This document shows, piece by piece, positions 25,078-38,263 of a stretch of DNA of 64,000 bases. Made by a program: the position numbers and the translations under genes. The notes below the pieces were generated by a model that had not been told where the DNA came from, ran no database searches, and saw only the letters and a list, made by a program, of their open reading frames with translations. Source of the DNA: Gordionus sp. m RMFG-2023. Its lineage: Eukaryota; Nematomorpha; Gordioida; Chordodea; Parachordodidae. Position 1 is the first letter of the stretch; each line of letters begins with the position of its first letter. The stretch lies in the NCBI RefSeq assembly GCF_954871325.1, contig NC_088775.1, positions 91,964,334 to 92,028,333 on the forward strand, in the 5' to 3' direction.

Positions 25078-26785
25078 CATTGGCGTACGCAGCGGGGGGG
25101 GGACAGGGGGACAAATCCCCCCCCCCCCAAAAGCCAAAAAATGCAGATGCCGGATATATTTTTTTAATTTATATTTGTTAATATTTATTCCTATCTCATA
25201 TATATATTTAATTACATTTATTTAACACATTCATCTACTAAGTTATTTTATCAATTAATTTCGATTTCAAGTTTTCCTTGGCGTAATTTACTTATTATTT
25301 CCAAATTTTAGTGGCGTATTATTTATCTAAATTTCTAGTCAAATAATAAATATTTCTAAAATTGTCCAACAGGGAGAAAGAAATTGCAACCTTGTGCAAC
25401 GAGATAGAGTATCTGCCATCAAGCAGTAACAGCTTTTATGGAGTTAGAAGAGCCGATTATTAATTCTATTACTGAAATATCACAATGACCTGAAAGAAAT
25501 ATTTCCTCAGAAGCAAGAAAATTATTGGATTCAATACTTATTCCAAATTTTATTTCTCATTAGAATGTATTATTTAATTATACAACTATATTATGTATTA
25601 CTTTTCAAAAACATGACATTGACTTGATTAAAAAGATGAGAATAGCGGAGAGCATTTTATCAGAACTCAAGGAAATTATGGCTAAAGTTGATGAAGAATT
25701 TCATATTTTATTGTTGAGTCAAAAGCAGAGCTATACGTGTTTAATATTTGTCTCCCACGACTTATAGCAAGGCAAGCTCATTGTTAAAACATTAATATAG
25801 GATCAGTAGAAGAGTATATCTTAAATACAGATACATTCATAACCCAAATAAATGAATTTTTTAATTCATCATGCAGCACTTACAAATCTGCAAATATTAA
25901 TTCCACAAAAGCCTTCCCAACCTTTTTCAGATGGTGATGGAAAAAAAAATATTTGTTAGATTTTTATTATGAAGTTGTTAAAGTATCTTATGATGCCTTA
26001 CTAGCCGAATAACTATGTTTATAAGATTAACTATGGTTGACATAGTCCCAAAATGCTATGGATGCTCTGCATTATTTTCAAACACATTTTAGATTAAATT
26101 CCCAATGTATTAAAAGGGTTTATAAACTCTTCCCATTAGTAAACTAATGAGAGAACATTCTCTTTTTTAAGAAGAATAACAGAGGCCTGCAGAAGTACCA
26201 TTTCCAGGCCCGGCTCGGATTTTTTTAAAATAAATTTTATTTATTTTTGATTATAGCTAATAATAACGATTTCAAATATAGGCTGTTTTAAAAAATACAG
26301 CCCGGCCTGGGTGTTTTTTTAAAAATTTCGGGCCCAGCCCGGGTATATTTAAAAAATTAAAATACTCCCCAGCCCCGGAGGCCGGGCCTACAGGTCTCTG
26401 AAAAACAAGAAGTACAACATTTGAAAGTAGATGGAAAGGTTTGAATATTCATATACATTTGACGACAAGCAAGGATGAGATAATTGAAAAATTAGCTCAA
26501 TCACAACGAAGATTGGATTTTACAATGTAAATATATAACATACAAAATGCAATTATTCCTAAGAAATTTTTTGTGTAAAGGCTCAAAAAAAATCAAATTT
26601 CTATTTTGGGTCATTTAAGTGATTTATTTACATATAATTTTTTTATAATTCACATAAATTTAAAATTGTGTATTAGAAATAGTTATTAGTCCTAATAAAT
26701 TTATGCTTGATATTTTTAAAAAACAATAATATTTCCTAAAAAAATTTATTATCCCCCCAAGACCAAATTCCTGCGTACGCGTCAG
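25078..26785 (+). mobile_element. Decayed hAT transposon with exact target duplication
   Basis: CATTATGT stands at 25070-25077 and 26786-26793, an exact 8-bp duplication. TIRs are CATTGGCGTACGCAG and, from the right, CTGACGCGTACGCAG. The interior (25365-26525) reads as an inactive hAT transposase with stops: a segment like MELEEPIINSITEI, and the C-terminal dimerisation motif NERTFSFLRRIT followed, after a nested element, by GLNIHIHLTTSKDEI. Length 1.7 kb including the insertion at 26199-26407. Poly-G and poly-C runs lie just inside the left end. Confidence 0.8.
26199..26407. mobile_element. GC-rich small element nested in the hAT
   Basis: It splits the hAT dimerisation region. AGAAGTAC flanks it at 26191-26198 and 26408-26415. 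Internal palindromic GC-rich blocks (CCAGGCCCGGCTC, CGGCCTGGGT, CGGGCCCAGCCCGGG, GAGGCCGGGCCT) contrast sharply with the AT-rich surroundings. The right end reads CAGAGACCTGTAGGCC from outside. Possible worn relatives lie near 900-1015, 44755-44840 and 50970-51045. Confidence 0.6.
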
Positions 26786-26793
26786 CATTATGT

Positions 26794-27778
26794 TAACCCT
26801 AAAGATTATGTTCATAGCTGGCGGGAATGCTTGGACATCTATTTTGCCAAATCTAAGCTAAAATTTTTATTTTTTAACAACACTATTTGTTTAATAGTTT
26901 TTTTCCTTATCCTTCCTGCCTTTAATCGTTAAAATAACTTTGATGGAGCAGATGTTTTGCTTAAATCTGATTTTAAGATTAGCCAGGAATCCAAAAAAAA
27001 AGAAATATTTTGTTTAATTATATAGCCAATCAAAAAATAAATAATCAATGCTATTTATATTTTAATAATATCTATAAAATAAAAATAAGAACTTAAATTT
27101 TTCATAAATTTTATAATGTCATGGCAACTAATGATTGACGTCTAATTTATGGATAAAAAAATTTGAATGACAGCACATTTAAAATAAATAAAATTTTAAT
27201 TTTTTATCGATTTTTTTTTACTTTTATCGCACTTTTAAAGTAATTTTAATGTTTCTTCTTCTCCAATGGATGGATAAATCGAACTTTTGAAAAATTATGA
27301 CAAAAAATCTTTGCAAATCTTCAAGAAAATTATATTTAAAAATTCTAAGTTTTACTCAAGAATTAACTATGAGGCGAGGAGGGGGGAGATTGAGGTGGTA
27401 ATTAATCTTTAAAAAAAATGTTATTATTCTAGGAGTCATTTAGTATTCTAAGTATTCAGAAATTTTATTAGGATCAGTGACAATATAAAATATTAGCAAT
27501 TTCTATTATACAAAAATTCAAATATTAACGATTAAATATATATATATTATATGTCCTAGTTTGTGATATTTTTTGTTTATATTAATTTAATTATTAAAAC
27601 GTCAAAATTTATTTAAGTTAAGATATTCGGTACTTGGTATCTTAAGATTATTTTTAATATATATATATAAACGACGTATGAATTCACTATAAAAATTTAA
27701 TTATATTTTTTTGATAAAAAATGCCGAAAATATAGATTTAATTGCGCGAAAATATTCTTATGAATTATTGAATGCATA
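26794..27778. other. AT-rich intergenic DNA
   Basis: The segment at ~26815-26890 (GCTTGGACATCTATTTTGCC ... TTAACAACACTA) looks like the right part of a TA-flanked MITE. Nothing else could be supported. Confidence 0.4.
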
Positions 27779-28125
27779 TATGTTAGAAGGCAATGTGTTA
27801 ATTTTTTTCAATTTTAAATCATAATTTGAGCGATATTTTTTTTTAAATTTAAAAAATCTGATTTTACCTAAAATGTGTTCCAGCATGTTTGTCATACCTA
27901 TCTTATGATCTGTAGATAATTTCTACGTTTAACTTTTGAGTCATTTATTAATTTATATTTTAAAAAAAAATCTATGGAAAAATTTATACAAATCATATTA
28001 AGTTCAAATGTTGGCGACAAAATTTTCTGAAATTATTCATAGGGTAGGTAGGTATAATTCCCAAACAAGATGAAATACATTTACGGCGAAATGAGATTTT
28101 TTAAATTGATTTAAAGTTGAGCCGC
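27779..28125. mobile_element. MITE family A, copy 3
   Basis: It matches the 6922-7302 copy in order: CAATGTGTTAATTTTTTTCA, a GTGTTCCAGCATGTTTG block, a middle TGAGTCATTTATTAATTTAT block, and the mirrored AAACAAGATGAAATACATTT right arm. More diverged than copies 1 and 2. Confidence 0.5.
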
Positions 28126-28213
28126 TAAATATAATAAACTTACAAAGTATATCAAGAAAGAAAGAAAGAAAGAAATCAGATAAGGCTTACACGTTAAAAG
28201 TATATTCAGATGT

Positions 28214-28455
28214 TAGTATACTTCTTGTTTAACGGTTCGATTTGAGCCCATTTCTGAAAACAGTTAACTCACCTAACTCACCATTTTAGCCAACAAATAT
28301 ATCGCTAGCCTGAAGGTTTTGCTGATAGATGGCACAAAGATCTGTTCATTTGATTGGCACATGGTAAATATTTTTCTAGTTAAATAATTGAGTTAGCCCT
28401 TTGGACATCCAATAGCCAAAACTCTATGATTAGCATTTTTCTGGCTAAAACGGCT
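28214..28455. mobile_element. TA-flanked MITE, diverged copy
   Basis: The start TTGTTTAACGGTTCGATTTG and internal TAGATGGCACAAAGATCTG and TTGAGTTAGCC blocks match the family at 30296-30494 and 38264-38453. The ends are worn. An AAAG microsatellite lies just upstream at ~28153-28175. Confidence 0.45.
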
Positions 28456-28459
28456 CAAA

Positions 28460-30290
28460 ATTCATGAAAAATTATTATTTATATCGATTAAATATTTGAC
28501 ATGATTTCTATTTTATTTTATATATTCGGTTTTAAATTTTATTATTTTATTTTTTTTACCAAATAAATTTAGTATATATTTATTTTTATATAATTTTTTA
28601 AGTTAGTTATATATACCTTTGATTTATTTTGCATTTATTTTTAATAAATTCTATCAATTTAAAATAGAAAATGAATGGACCATTAAAATTTACAAAATAA
28701 AAAAAAAATAGATCATAATTTTTGCTTTAATTTTGACTTCTCGTAAAGGTTTTAGAAACAAAATATTTTATGCTATTATTTAGGAAATTTGTATTATGAT
28801 TATATACGAATTATCCTTACAATTTTTTTTAAAAATATTTTAAAACTGTAGTGTTTGTTAAACGGTATTAATTTAACTGTTTAGTATTTTTTTATATAGA
28901 TTTTTATTTTTTTTTTGTTTCAAAAAAATTATTTTTTGCGATTTACGAACCAAAAATGTCTAAGTTTGTTTCATCAAATATTAAAAAAAATTTCAAAATT
29001 ATCCCCTCTTTCTTAATGGAAGGCAGTTTTTATATAATTATAACGATAAAGACTGTTTTTGTTTTAGCCATCCATCATGACAGAATTTTTATTCTGTAAG
29101 GGGGGGGGGGGGTTTAAAGTTTAAAAAAAATTACAATCTTTCAAGTAAATTATATAAGACATTTTCCCCAAATATATATAAAAAAATAATAAGGATAAAT
29201 TATATTTCATTTTAATTTTCGGTTATAACTCCTAAATAATATCTTTTTAGGATAACAAAATAAAAATCAGATATACGGTGGAGTGTATTTACCTTATATA
29301 ATAATAAATAATTCAAGTTTGAAAAAATAAAAGTTATCGTTTCACGTTCGCGATTTACACCACATAATATACCTTTGCTATTTGAAAAAAAAAATAATTA
29401 CCTTAACTTGGATATATTTTGGGTAGGGTTAAATAAGAGGCTAACTGATATAGCAAAATTTATTCCTTAGAAATTGATTCCAAATCAAATCCTTCCAAGG
29501 AACAACCTTCGATAACTCAGAACTTACTTTACAAAAAGCAAAAGCATCTACTAAATATGATTAGTTGACATGTTATGATAATTTTCCCACTTTTACCAAA
29601 ATTTTCTCCGTGCTTCTGTCTATAATTATTTTAGCATAAAAAATTAGTCAAAAACTTGAAGGAATTCACACCCAAAAATTAAATTATTCCCCCCCCCCCC
29701 TTTATCCTCTTCCGTGTGTCGTAGTAATGTATTATATATTTATTATTTTTTTGTATCCTTAATTATCTTAAAATAAATTGCTGGTAGTGGGAGGGGTGTT
29801 TTAGGTTAAAGAATTTATTAATTAATAATTTTAATTAATTATTTTTAATAATAAATTCAATTATGAAGAATTTAAATTTATGAAATTTTCTTTAAATTAT
29901 TTTTTTTACGATTTATGAATTGTGTTTAAGTATTTTTTTATTTTTGTTTCAATTCAATTTTATCGAAAAGAAAAACAATGTATTTTTTTATTAAAAATGA
30001 TGGGGACACTTGAAATGTTGGTGAAATAGGGGGGGGGGGTAAAAAGTTTTTGACATAATTTGTTAAATACAATTAAAAATAACTGGTATATAATTTGCAA
30101 GGTGTGAAATAATAATTAGAGTATTTACATTATATTATGGGGATTTTGAAATAATTCGCTTAAAGTTTAAATAATTTACTAATGCTATAAGTAAGTTAAA
30201 AATGGCTTAATTAAAAAAAAGCGTAAATTATTAAATGTTTTTTTTTGTGCAAAAAATTAATTTTTTTTAAAAATAAAAACTTAACCCTAT
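28460..30290. other. AT-rich gene-poor DNA with poly-G/poly-C runs
   Basis: Homopolymer runs of G (~29100, ~30029) and C (~29690) of nine or more bases occur in otherwise AT-rich DNA. No coding or RNA gene is supported. Confidence 0.5.
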
Positions 30291-30295
30291 AATTA

Positions 30296-30494
30296 GTGTT
30301 GTTATACATACGGCTCCAATATTTTAGCCAGAAAAAATATTTGTCCAAGACTCGAAATTTCGTTAATAGATGGGTTTCAAATCTTTATGCCACCTATGGG
30401 TATAAATCTTAAGGCTTGCAAATAATGTTTTTCCTAATAATATAATCGAAGTTATCTGGTTTTTTATAAATGGACTCAAAATGTTTGACAACAC
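30296..30494. mobile_element. TA-flanked MITE, intact ends
   Basis: It starts GTGTTGTTATACATACGGCT and ends TGACAACAC, flanked by TA on both sides. The internal blocks TTAGCCAGAAAAAATATT and ATGGGTTTCAAATCTTTATG are shared with the 38264-38453 copy. Confidence 0.6.
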
Positions 30495-30504
30495 TAACCC
30501 TAAT

Positions 30505-31985
30505 ACCCAAGAAACGGTTTACTGAAGATTAATCGAGAGTTGACTGGCAGACAGAGGATTTGATAGAACTCTAACAGTTCTTTCCTCCTTTCAATTTCTT
30601 TTGTTTTTTGTAAAAATCCCTTCTTAATTTATTCAAGATAAAAAAATTAAAAAAAAACCTTTAAATTGTTTTTTATGTTGATATAAATTGATTTTTTTAT
30701 AAATTGATAGAAAATATAATTAAGCATGTTTTTTGGGAACTTGTAGTCCCACCTCGGTTTTTATATAATATTTTTTTTTTAATTTTATTTTATATTTGAT
30801 GTGAGAAAACTATATATTGAATAAAAATTTAAACTTTAAAAAAACTATACAAAAAAAAAGAGACAAGTTATTATATCATTTTATGATCAATCAGGGAGAA
30901 TGAAAGATAATTTATAAATATCGTTGGCAAACGAATAGAATTTTTGATGAATTTCCCCCTAAAATTGTCGATGTGCCACCAGAGATTTACCTAGAGCTGA
31001 CTTCAAATACCTACCTTTATAGTTGCAAATAAATATCTTATAAGGGGAAATATTCTGACACTAGGAAACCGAACAGAAAAATGAGCTTAATTTGATACAA
31101 AGATGCTTTATTTTGTTGTCCCATTTTTTTTTTTTACCCACGAGAAATATATTTTGTTCAGAGTGTTTATTATGGATCGGGGCATTTCGGACCTTTACTT
31201 TGCTTTGTTAAGATATTATATAGTTTATTCTATTAAAATGAAACTCTCCCAGACTTGGTTGAAATTATCGTATTTTTTTTTTATTAACCTGTCTTGTAAT
31301 AATTTTTATATTTTTATTAAAAGGAGGAGTTTATTAAATTATATTTTAATCTGTTTTTTATATTGTTTTTTATATTTTGAAGATAGAACAATAGATAATA
31401 CAAAAACTTTGACAATTAAACAAAAAAAAAATATATGACAATTAAATAATTTATGACAATATAAAAATGTAACAAATATTAAAAAAAATCTTGTTATCGA
31501 AATTTAAAAAAAAAAATTTTTTTTTATTATATATATATAAAAACTTATTAAATAATTAATTATATAACTTGTCGTGTCCCCTAATTATCAAAAATTTTCA
31601 AAAAATGTTCAACATTTTGATAAGAAAAGAATTAAAATGGTCATTCATTATCATTTAACGTGATGGCATTGAAAGATAATTTCTCGGAAATTATTTTTCA
31701 AATTTTAAATTTTCGGGGAAATTTTATATATATAAAAATTATTAATAGTTTTTAAAGTGGATAAAAAAAATTATAAAGAACATATATCCTAAAGAAATGG
31801 GAAATTTAAGGGGCGAAATATTTGTTATCCGTTTTGTTTTTTAAATGGTTATTTGAAAATTGAAATTAATCTTTTTTTTTGTAGAACTCCAGAAAGTTAC
31901 AAATCTGTTTACTGAGGAATTAATCTGACGGGGTTAGTATTTAGGCTAAAAAAGGATCGGGAGATGGGGGGTAAAAACAATATAT
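30505..31985. other. AT-rich intergenic DNA
   Basis: A 111-codon open frame at 31103-31438 is rich in Phe, Leu, Ile and Tyr as expected from AT bias, and has no domain, so I do not call it. Nothing else is seen. Confidence 0.5.
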
Positions 31986-31990
31986 TATAT

Positions 31991-33236
31991 TTAAACAAAA
32001 AAAAATAGATTTAGTAATTTGCCTCTTCTATAGTCATTTCTGTAGAATTAAAAAACGGAATCTTTAATTTTATATTTTAGTCCTTCTAAATTGTTACTAT
32101 ACTTTTATATTCGTTAAGATAAAAACCTTGAACTGGCTCGAAAAGGGATTGGATAGAATTCCTTGATTAAGGTTAGAAAATATCAAATGGCCGTGTCCTG
32201 TAGGTAGGAAGAATTTCGCTTGAGATGTAGCATCTTTAAACAAAAAATAATAAATAGATTTAGTAATTTGTCTCTTCTATATTCATTTCTGTAGAATTAA
32301 AAAACGGAATCTTTAATTTTATATTTTAGTCCTTCTAAATTGTTACTATACTTTTATATTCATTAAGATAAAAGCCTTGAACTGGCTCGAAAATGGATTG
32401 GATAGAATTCCTTGATTAAGGTTAGAAAATATCAAATGGCCGTGTCCTGTAGGTAGGAAGAATTTCGCTTGAGATGTAGCATCTTTAAACAAAAAATAAT
32501 AAATAGATTTAGTAATTTGTCTCTTCTATATTCATTTCTGTAGAATTAAAAAACGGAATCTTTAATTTTATATTTTAGTCCTTCTAAATTGTTACTATAC
32601 TTTTATATTCGTTAAGATAAAAACCTTGAACTGGCTCGAAAAGGGATTGGATAGAATTCCTTGATTAAGGTTAGAAAATATCAAATGGCCGTGTCCTGTA
32701 GGTAGGAAGAATTTCGCTTGAGATGTAGCATCTTTAAACAAAAAATAATAAATAGATTTAGTAATTTGTCTCTTCTATATTCATTTCTGTAGAATTAAAA
32801 AACGGAATCTTTAATTTTATATTTTAGTCCTTCTAAATTGTTACTATACTTTTATATTCGTTAAGATAAAAACCTTGAACTGGCTCGAAAAGGGATTGGA
32901 TAGAATTCCTTGATTAAGGTTAGAAAATATCAAATGGCCGTGTCCTGTAGGTAGGAAGAATTTCGCTTGAGATGTAGCATCTTTAAACAAAAAATAATAA
33001 ATAGATTTAGTAATTTGTCTCTTCTATATTCATTTCTGTGGAATAAAAAAAACAAGGAATCTTTAATTTTATATTTTAGTCCTTCTAAATTGATACTATA
33101 CTTTTATATTCATTAAGATAAAAGTCTTGAACTGGCTCGAAAAGGGATTGGATAGAATTCCTTGATTAAGGTTAGAAAATATCAAATGGCCGTGTCCTGT
33201 AGGTAGGAAGAATTTCGCCTGAGATGTAGCATCTTG
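31991..33236. repeat. Tandem array, ~249-bp unit, five copies
   Basis: The block CATCTTTAAACAAAAAATAA recurs at 32231, 32480, 32729 and 32978, exactly 249 bp apart, with a last unit of ~252 bp ending near 33236. Units are almost identical except the first and last. The unit contains GGCTCGAAAAGGGATTGG and GGCCGTGTCCTGTAGGTAGG. No protein-coding frame runs through it. Confidence 0.9.
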
Positions 33237-33241
33237 AGAAC

Positions 33242-33285
33242 CAGGCGTGTAGCCAGAAATTTTCTACTGGGAGGGGGGGGGGGTG
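33242..33285. mobile_element. Solitary hAT terminus
   Basis: CAGGCGTGTAGCCAGAAATT followed by a poly-G run matches the terminal design of the hAT elements at 51474 and 42346. No partner end was found nearby, so it is probably truncated. Confidence 0.45.
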
Positions 33286-33377
33286 TTAATTTTCATGACA
33301 ATTTATTATATAAAACCAATCGTATATTCAAACATGAATATTTTGTATATACAAAATAATAAAAATATGGGGAAAAT

Positions 33378-33731
33378 CAATGACATAATAATAATAATAC
33401 CTTTATTGACCTGTGCATTCATTAAAAGGCTGTACATCAATGAAAATCAGCTGGAGACGTCATCTTGGTTACACTAATCGTTATTAAAAATTTTAAACGA
33501 GAGCCCAATTTATTTCTAAGTCAGATACTTTATTAAAAGTAATATTACCTGATCATCGACATGATAAGGAAGCAAGTTATATCCATTTAATAGTAGTTTT
33601 TAACGTGAGAATAATTACTGCACGGGTCACCAAAAATGGCGGATCCAGCTGATTTGCATTCGCCGAACGCTTTCAAACGCGTTATAACGAACGCATCGTC
33701 AGTCTACGTGTTATCATATATGTGTCAATTG
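33378..33731. mobile_element. hAT-type MITE (CAATGACATA family), copy 2
   Basis: It shares with 14376-14681 the start CAATGACATAATAATAATAC, the internal ATCAGCTGGAGACGTCATCT block and the mirrored right arm (GGCGGATCCAGCTGATTTGC). Target duplication is not clear. Confidence 0.55.
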
Positions 33732-33899
33732 GGGGAGGAGGAGAGTTTTACGAAGTTAATCAAAATAGGAGGTTCGTAAAATGGGAATTTTCGTCCTTTT
33801 TGCCATTTGCGGAGGAGACAATTTTTCAAATGAGTTGTATTTTATCTGTATTGTGGATTGAGTAGGACTGGTTCATTCGATCGATTTACCGATGTCGTA

Positions 33900-34050
33900 G
33901 TGTTGTTAAACGGCTCGATTCATAGCCGGTTTTTTAAAAACTGAAGATTTTTCCCGTAGATGACAACAAAGGTTTGGACATTTATTAACGAAATCTCTTA
34001 GAGGGTTAGGGCAATATTTTTCAGGGCAATCTGCTAAAATCATGTGATTT
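33900..34050. mobile_element. TA-flanked MITE, right end worn
   Basis: It begins GTGTTGTTAAACGGCTCGAT after TA and has the family block AGGTTTGGACATTTATTAAC. The typical right terminus is missing. Confidence 0.5.
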
Positions 34051-34588
34051 TGTTCTACGTAATGAAGGAAACGTCCTCTCGCTCGTTCTCGTTGCTAATT
34101 GTCAGGGGTACCGCTAGATTTTCACAAATGAGAATGCTAAAAAGTGTCAAGGGGAGACCGGGGCTATATGGCAAGTGTTTCGCTTCTTTTACGCTAATAT
34201 TTTATTTTTAGAGGATAAAGTTAGAAATCTTAAGTAATATTAGAGAATAGCCTTCATCATTAGACTACCCCAAATTTATAATGCTTTCGGTGGCTATTTA
34301 AGAGCAAAAAAAAATATTAGAGATTTTTTACTATTTACCTAACTACCCTGGGTAAGAGTGGTCAAAATATATAATTAAACATATAAAACACAAAATTTTT
34401 TATTGTTATGAACGTAATATTTTAGCCCTAGTTGCCCCAACTAACTGTAACTATATACAGAAGCTCCTACCTTAGAATTTTTGGAGTACTTAGGTTTAAT
34501 TGGACTCTAGGAACTAATATTATAAAAGGTTTTATGGAAAATATTCTTATACATTAATGTATAAGAATATGTCCTCTTGTAATATTAG

Positions 34589-34773
34589 CAGATAGACGCA
34601 GTGACAAAGTTAAAGGACGGATTAATAAGGAAATAAGTTCAATTAGGAATAGGAATGGAAATAAAAAAATCGGGGATCCTAAAGGAATTAAAGATCATAA
34701 AGATATATTTTTGAAGAAAAAACTAATTGAAGTAAATAGTGAAATGGATAATATAAATTATTTAAAGTTGTAA
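34589..34773 (+). CDS. Possible terminal exon, basic 60-residue peptide, unrecognised
   Basis: An AATATTAG acceptor precedes an open frame ([20 protein letters not shown], then [15 protein letters not shown]) ending TAA-TAG. Its Lys/Arg/Asp/Glu-rich content is unlike the AT-driven frames around it, which is why I note it. No family is recognised and no upstream exon could be linked. It could be chance. Confidence 0.25.
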
Positions 34774-34779
34774 TAGGGA

Positions 34780-36710
34780 AAGTGTAATGGAAAAGGCTAA
34801 GGTGTTTTTTTTTTTTAAATTCTTCCTAGCTCAAATTTAATTTGCCCACTCGGGACATTTGTTTCACTTTATCCAGTTTTCTCGTTTTGTATTTATTTTA
34901 TTTATGTTTATAACTTTTTCCTCACATTCATTTTACACAATTTCATTTTATATGTTTTTTTTGGGGATTTCAATTTATTATTCTCTATACAATAATTTAA
35001 TTCTCTTAATTAGTTGCCATTTTACTCCCCTAGGTTTCTAGCCCCCGGAGGGTAGTAAGTCAGTTTTAATGGCTATATAGATTTTTCTATATAAGCTAGA
35101 AATTTCTCGAACTATAAGAGACATTGGCTAATATGGCATTATAAATTTGATAAAATATAATGTAGTATTGCTTCCTTCAAAGCAAAAAAAAATTACTTTA
35201 AATTATATTTGATCGATATTTTTTTTGAATAAGGAGTTCCCAAAAGGGAGCACTTCATATTTTGGCTAAGAGTTTGATATAAATAGCCCTAAATATGGAA
35301 AAAATTTATGCCGTTTGCCTTTATACCAAATCTGACGGATAGCTCTGGTATTCTTTCTTTCTTTCTTTCTTTCTTTCTTGCTTTCCATAATAAATAATAT
35401 ATATATATACATATATGTATTGGCCAATCAAAATAATATCTAACACAAATGTAAGACATTATGACATACATTATTTAAGAACTTATGGATTGAGTTGGAT
35501 GATAAAAAAAAATTAAGAAGCTTAAATACCAATGTGTGTAACGAACTATAACAACCAATAGATTTAATATCTAATAAAAATAATGATGATTATTTTTTTT
35601 TTTGTGAAAACAGATGTTGCCGAGTCACAAATATACAACTAGCGAGCTGGAGATTTTTTTATAAAGAACAACGAAATACATAAGAAATGCTTAATTATTA
35701 ACCTCATCAGCTCAAGTTGAGGTTATTTAGCTTTGGCACAATGTTAAGTACGCCGAAACGGTAAAGGCTTAATGATAACTATTTGACTTAATCTATTTTA
35801 AATATACTCTTTCGCGAATCAATAATTTAGACTCCAAAAATACTAGTCTCACTTTCTCTGTCTATGCTATGAATAAGCAAAAAAATTAATATTAAAATTG
35901 CATGATCATTATAATTAGCTCGTCATTAAATAATTTTATTAATTTATTGTATAATATTCATTCTTATATTATATGCGTATGTTCATGTTCTTCACTCACC
36001 AATAAATAATAAAAATTGTAATTTTATAAACTATTCTAATATATTAATTGCGTGGAGTAATGATAATTTTATAAAAAAAAATATCTTGCATTTAAGGTAC
36101 ACTCTCGTTTAACAACAGTTACAAGTATCTTTTATCTTGTTTCGTTTTGATATTTTGAATAAGAATAGTAAGTACTTGCATCCAGGATCCGTTTTTTTTA
36201 TATATAAAGAATCTGTATCTAGATTCTCTCTCCGGAGGACTTGTTAGACTCTGATAATTATTTGTAACAAACTTTATTTTTTAGTTTCTGAGATTAATTT
36301 AATATATATCTTGAAATCATTCTAACTCATATAATATGGGTTTATTATAACATTTTATCGACAAGTTTAATTCTTATCGATTTTATGGCACTGTTATGTT
36401 TGTTAATTTATACTTAATATTTTTTTTTAAACCGATTTGTGAATTCAAATATATGTATTATATTAATTAGAGGATCTCATTGTTCCGACAAATCATGAAT
36501 CGGAAAAATTTTTTATCGTTTTAAAACTTTCTTGAATACAATAATAAATAAATTATAATATATAATATATCCAGCGAATCAATAAAATTGAATAAGAAGA
36601 TGTGATTTTAACAAAATAAATAAAGTTATAAAGGAGTGGGGATAAATTTTTTTTTGCCCATTATAGATAAAAATTTTAATCTATATCTATTTTAGGTTGA
36701 AACCGATAGG
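34780..36710. other. AT-rich intergenic DNA
   Basis: It contains a CTTT microsatellite at ~35352-35380 followed by (AT)n, and no supportable gene. Confidence 0.5.
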
Positions 36711-36717
36711 AGAAAAA

Positions 36718-37212
36718 AAAATTTAAAATATTTTATCACCAATCCAATCCTAGTATTATTATTTTTTTGGGAAAAAAAATTTAAATATTGTTCTACCAAT
36801 CCAATCTTAGTAATTTTTCGGAAAAAAAATTAAATATTATTCCACCAATCCAATACTAGTAATATTTTTTCAGAAAAAAATTTAAATATTGTTCCACCAA
36901 TCCAATCTTAGTAATTTTTTTTGGAAAAAAATTTAAATATTGTCTCACCAATCCAATCCCAGTATATTTTTTCGGAAAAAAATTCAAATATTGTTCCACC
37001 AATCCAATCTTAGTAAATTTTTTTCGGAAAAAAATTTAAATATTGTACCACCAATCCAATTTTTGGAAAAACAATTTAAATATTGTCCTACCAATCCAAT
37101 CCTAGTATATTTTTTTTTTTGGAAAAAAAATTTAAACATTGTTCTAATCCTAGTATATATTTTTTTTGGAAAAATAATTTAAATATTGTCCCACCAATCA
37201 AAACCTAGTATT
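36718..37212. repeat. Tandem array, ~45-60-bp unit, about ten copies
   Basis: Units follow CACCAATCCAATCCTAGTA then a poly-T run, GGAAAAAAA and TTTAAATATTGT. Most length variation is in the T and A runs. The frame at 36940-37182 is translated repeat. Confidence 0.85.
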
Positions 37213-37993
37213 AAATCCGAATCAAATATTTCATTTATGATATAGATCTTCCAGTTCAATGCGAATGTTTTCATTGGACGGTTTGAAAAAGCCATGATAT
37301 TTTTAAAGAAAGCGGAAAAATAAAATTCTTAAACCGTTGACAAAAAAAAAGATAACAAAATTTTGATGTTTTTTGAGGAAAAACAAAATAATTTTCGAAA
37401 TTTTGTAGAGGTTAGTGTCCTTAATGAAGCTATGCTTTGTTATTTCTTTCCCATTTCCTTTGAACATGACTCATTATTAAAGGTATATTGACACAATATT
37501 TATAATAATTTATAATCTTCAAATTAGATTTTAATTAATTGTAAAACTGTGGCAGGTTTTGGCGGGGTACGTATTTGCCATTTTGAAGCGAGGGATTATT
37601 TTGAATTTAAAAAAAAAATGTGCAACTAAATTCATAAGAACATTTAGAAGCCACTAGTTCGTCTAGGCCCACAAATGATAATATGAAAATGATTGACATA
37701 TTTTTTTTTGTAAAATAGACGACAGCTTTAAGTGACAACAAGCTCTTCCGGATAATATATATAATAAAGGTGAACCTACATTTGACAATTTATTTTTCAT
37801 TTATTTACTTAGAATCATTCTTATATATAAAAAAATAATCTAAAAATAAAGAAGCGATTTGACACGCAACGCGATAGGATAATAGGTACCCCGAGTGTTT
37901 TTCATAATTCTCAAATTTTCATTTTTTAAAAAAAAATAATTTCTTAAATACTAATTTCTGCCAAAGAGATACATGTTCAAACTTTCTTTCTTG

Positions 37994-38147
<154 letters not shown>

Positions 38148-38263
38148 GAAAGGGGAAGAGAAGCATTTTGGTAGGTCTTCCCTTAATAAGGGATTTTACA
38201 TATTTGTCTAGAGGGCTGAATAGATAGACGTTTAAGAATTCTCCAAATTATTATCAGCCTTGA

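Noticed and set aside
31103-31438. 111-codon plus-strand frame
   Set aside because: Composition follows AT bias (Phe, Leu, Ile, Tyr, Lys) with no domain, splice context or homology.
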